In this document: piece by piece, positions 62,855 through 64,000 of the stretch
Layout: each line of letters begins with the position of its first letter
Position numbering within the stretch: position 1 is the first letter of the stretch
Origin: Rhodococcus sp. (in: high G+C Gram-positive bacteria)
Lineage (GTDB): Bacteria; Actinomycetota; Actinomycetes; Mycobacteriales; Mycobacteriaceae
Direction of reading: 5' to 3'
NCBI RefSeq assembly: GCF_023264675.1
Contig: NZ_JAHFVG010000010.1
Coordinates: 103,609 to 167,608, forward strand
Length of the DNA: 64,000 nt
Made by a program: the position numbers and the translations under genes
The notes under the pieces: model-generated
What the model saw: only the letters and a program-made list of their open reading frames with translations
The model's database searches: none
Told to the model about the DNA's origin: nothing

Positions 62855-62920
62855 CTTGGGCGGCTGGCTCTTCTCGTGCACAGTGGTTCCGGACGGAGTT
62901 ACCACCGAAAGGAACCGCTT

Positions 62921-63463
62921 GTGTCTGACGATCGAACAACAGTAGGACCGCTCTGGGCGCTCGACGCAGGAAGTCCGACGGTGGACGCCGAGGCCTGGGT
63001 CGCGCCGACCGCGACCGTCGTCGGCCGAGTGAACATCGCTGCTTCTTCGGGCATTTGGTACGCGGCGGTGCTGCGTGCCGAATTCGAGGACATCACGATC
63101 GGTGAGGGAAGCAACCTGCAGGACGGCGTCGCAGCGCATGTCGATCCTGGGTTTCCCCTGAAGGTCGGCGCCAACGTCAGCGTCGGGCACAACGCGGTGC
63201 TGCACGGCTGCACCATCGGCGACGGGACGCTCGTGGGCATGGGCGCCATCGTGATGAACGGTGCAGTCATCGGTGAGGGCAGTCTCGTCGCTGCCGGCGC
63301 ACTCGTGCTCGAAGGCATGCAGGTTCCGCCGCGTTCGCTCGTCGCCGGTGTGCCGGCCAAGGTTCGGCGCGAGCTCAGCGACGAAGAAGTGTCGCACTCT
63401 GCGTTGAACGCAGCGGTGTACCGAGAGTTGTTGAAACAGCATAAGTCTGCACGTCCCATCTGA
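62921..63463 (+). CDS. paaY: Left-handed beta-helix protein PaaY (gamma-CA-like thioesterase)
   Basis: A 180-residue hexapeptide-repeat protein. The zinc histidines are in GVAAHVD, SVGHNAVLHGC, spaced as in gamma-carbonic anhydrases. PaaY removes CoA from ring-opened 2-hydroxycyclohepta-dienone formate-CoA or similar inhibitory intermediates. AAAGGAA precedes the GTG at 62921. Probably co-transcribed with the permease, whose stop is 66 bases upstream. Convergent with the HNH gene. Confidence 0.9.
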   Translation: MSDDRTTVGPLWALDAGSPTVDAEAWVAPTATVVGRVNIAASSGIWYAAVLRAEFEDITIGEGSNLQDGVAAHVDPGFPLKVGANVSVGHNAVLHGCTIGDGTLVGMGAIVMNGAVIGEGSLVAAGALVLEGMQVPPRSLVAGVPAKVRRELSDEEVSHSALNAAVYRELLKQHKSARPI

Positions 63464-63469
63464 TTCTTC

Positions 63470-64000
63470 TTAAAAGGGTGGGGGTTGGAGGTCGTCGGTG
63501 TGGCGTTGTCGTAGTCGTTGGATTGCTTTGTGTTGGCGGAATTTGCGTCTGATTCTGCGTATCCGGTTGCGGGCAGCGTTGTCGGCGGTGGCGTGTTCGT
63601 CGGCGGCTGTCGGGGGTGTGTGGTCGGTGGGCATGTGGTTTTCCCACCAGGTTTTCTGGTTCGGGTCGAATTCTGGTGTGGGTTGGGGTTGTCGGCGGGG
63701 TGTGATGGCGGTGGGGAGGGCGAAGTCGGGGAGGGTGATGTGGGTGATGCCGGTGTTGCTGGTCCAGATGATGACCCCGTCTCGGTGCATGGCGGCGTCC
63801 CAGAATTGCGCGGTTTTGGCTTGGTGGTGGCAGGTGCAGACGGGGTGGAGGTTGGAGGCGATGCTCCAGCCTCCGGCTTCGGGGTTGCGGTGATCGAAGG
63901 GGACGATGTGGTCGAGTTGGCATCGTGCGGAGGGGATATCGCAGTTGGGGAAGGTGCAGGTGCGGTAGGCGGTGCGGACGGCGGCGGCGGTTGCGGCGGA
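63470..64000 (-). CDS. HNH endonuclease, 13E12/DUF222 type, partial (N-terminus beyond right edge)
   Basis: The open frame runs from the right edge to TAA at 63470-63472 (at least 176 codons). It contains an HNH nuclease core: two Cys in RTCTFPNCD, then RCQLDHIVPFDHRNPEAGGW, SNLHPVCTCHHQAKT, and FWDAAMHRDGVIIW. Such genes follow a DUF222 domain and occur in many copies in Mycobacteriales; their role is unclear. The coding strand is C- and A-rich (the plus strand here is strikingly G- and T-rich), unlike its neighbours. The stop is six bases from the paaY stop. Confidence 0.87.
   Translation of the reverse strand, partial: SAATAAAVRTAYRTCTFPNCDIPSARCQLDHIVPFDHRNPEAGGWSIASNLHPVCTCHHQAKTAQFWDAAMHRDGVIIWTSNTGITHITLPDFALPTAITPRRQPQPTPEFDPNQKTWWENHMPTDHTPPTAADEHATADNAARNRIRRIRRKFRQHKAIQRLRQRHTDDLQPPPF

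Overview
The window is high-GC actinobacterial DNA, best matched by a Rhodococcus-type member of the Mycobacteriales. The grounds are a secreted mycolyltransferase-like esterase, an F420-type LLM-class oxidoreductase, an NDMA-type alcohol dehydrogenase, a 13E12/HNH gene at the right edge, frequent GTG starts and tightly overlapping genes (ATGA and GTGA junctions). The genus is inferred from gene content. No rRNA, tRNA, CRISPR array, transposase or prophage was recognised.

Layout. 1-3.5 kb (minus): a WYL regulator, an ATP-grasp ligase and an unidentified protein that runs off the left edge. 3.6-6 kb (plus): a glyoxalase-fold protein, a GAF-PAS-GGDEF cyclase and a Nudix hydrolase. 6-9 kb (plus): an acyl-CoA dehydrogenase, an APH-fold kinase and an SDR, coupled behind a palindromic operator; this trio resembles 4-hydroxyacyl-CoA (levulinate-type) catabolism. 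9-17 kb: mixed single genes, including prpD, a molybdopterin-domain lipoprotein, a candidate 44-codon gene and an MFS permease. 17-22 kb: a complete bkdABC-lpd branched-chain keto-acid dehydrogenase operon. 22-31.3 kb: a nine-gene operon of two SDRs, a nitrilase-fold amidase, a NodB deacetylase, a sugar-type ABC importer and ethanolamine ammonia-lyase EutBC. It is followed by a regulator that fuses a LuxR HTH to a periplasmic-binding fold. 33-37 kb: a FAD-dependent 2-hydroxyacid oxidase, a PucR-type regulator and an alpha/beta hydrolase. 37-42 kb: a GntR regulator with allophanate hydrolase, a biuret-hydrolase-like enzyme and an NCS2-like permease, which looks like a biuret-utilisation operon.

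42-63.5 kb is an aromatic catabolic island. Aldoxime dehydratase and nitrilase (minus), plus an alcohol/aldehyde dehydrogenase pair (plus), could feed phenylacetate from phenylacetaldoxime, phenylacetonitrile, phenylethanol or phenylacetaldehyde. Phenylacetate would then be handled by the paa genes: paaK, paaABCDE, paaG, paaH, paaF, a thiolase, paaZ, paaI, an EthD-like protein, an MHS-family permease and paaY. A TetR protein (PaaR type) is encoded in the middle, and four matching operator-like sites sit before the four paa transcription units.

Across the window, five copies of a roughly 48-bp palindrome lie at gene ends. They occur in both orientations, and in two copies an arm variant supplies the stop codon of the neighbouring gene.
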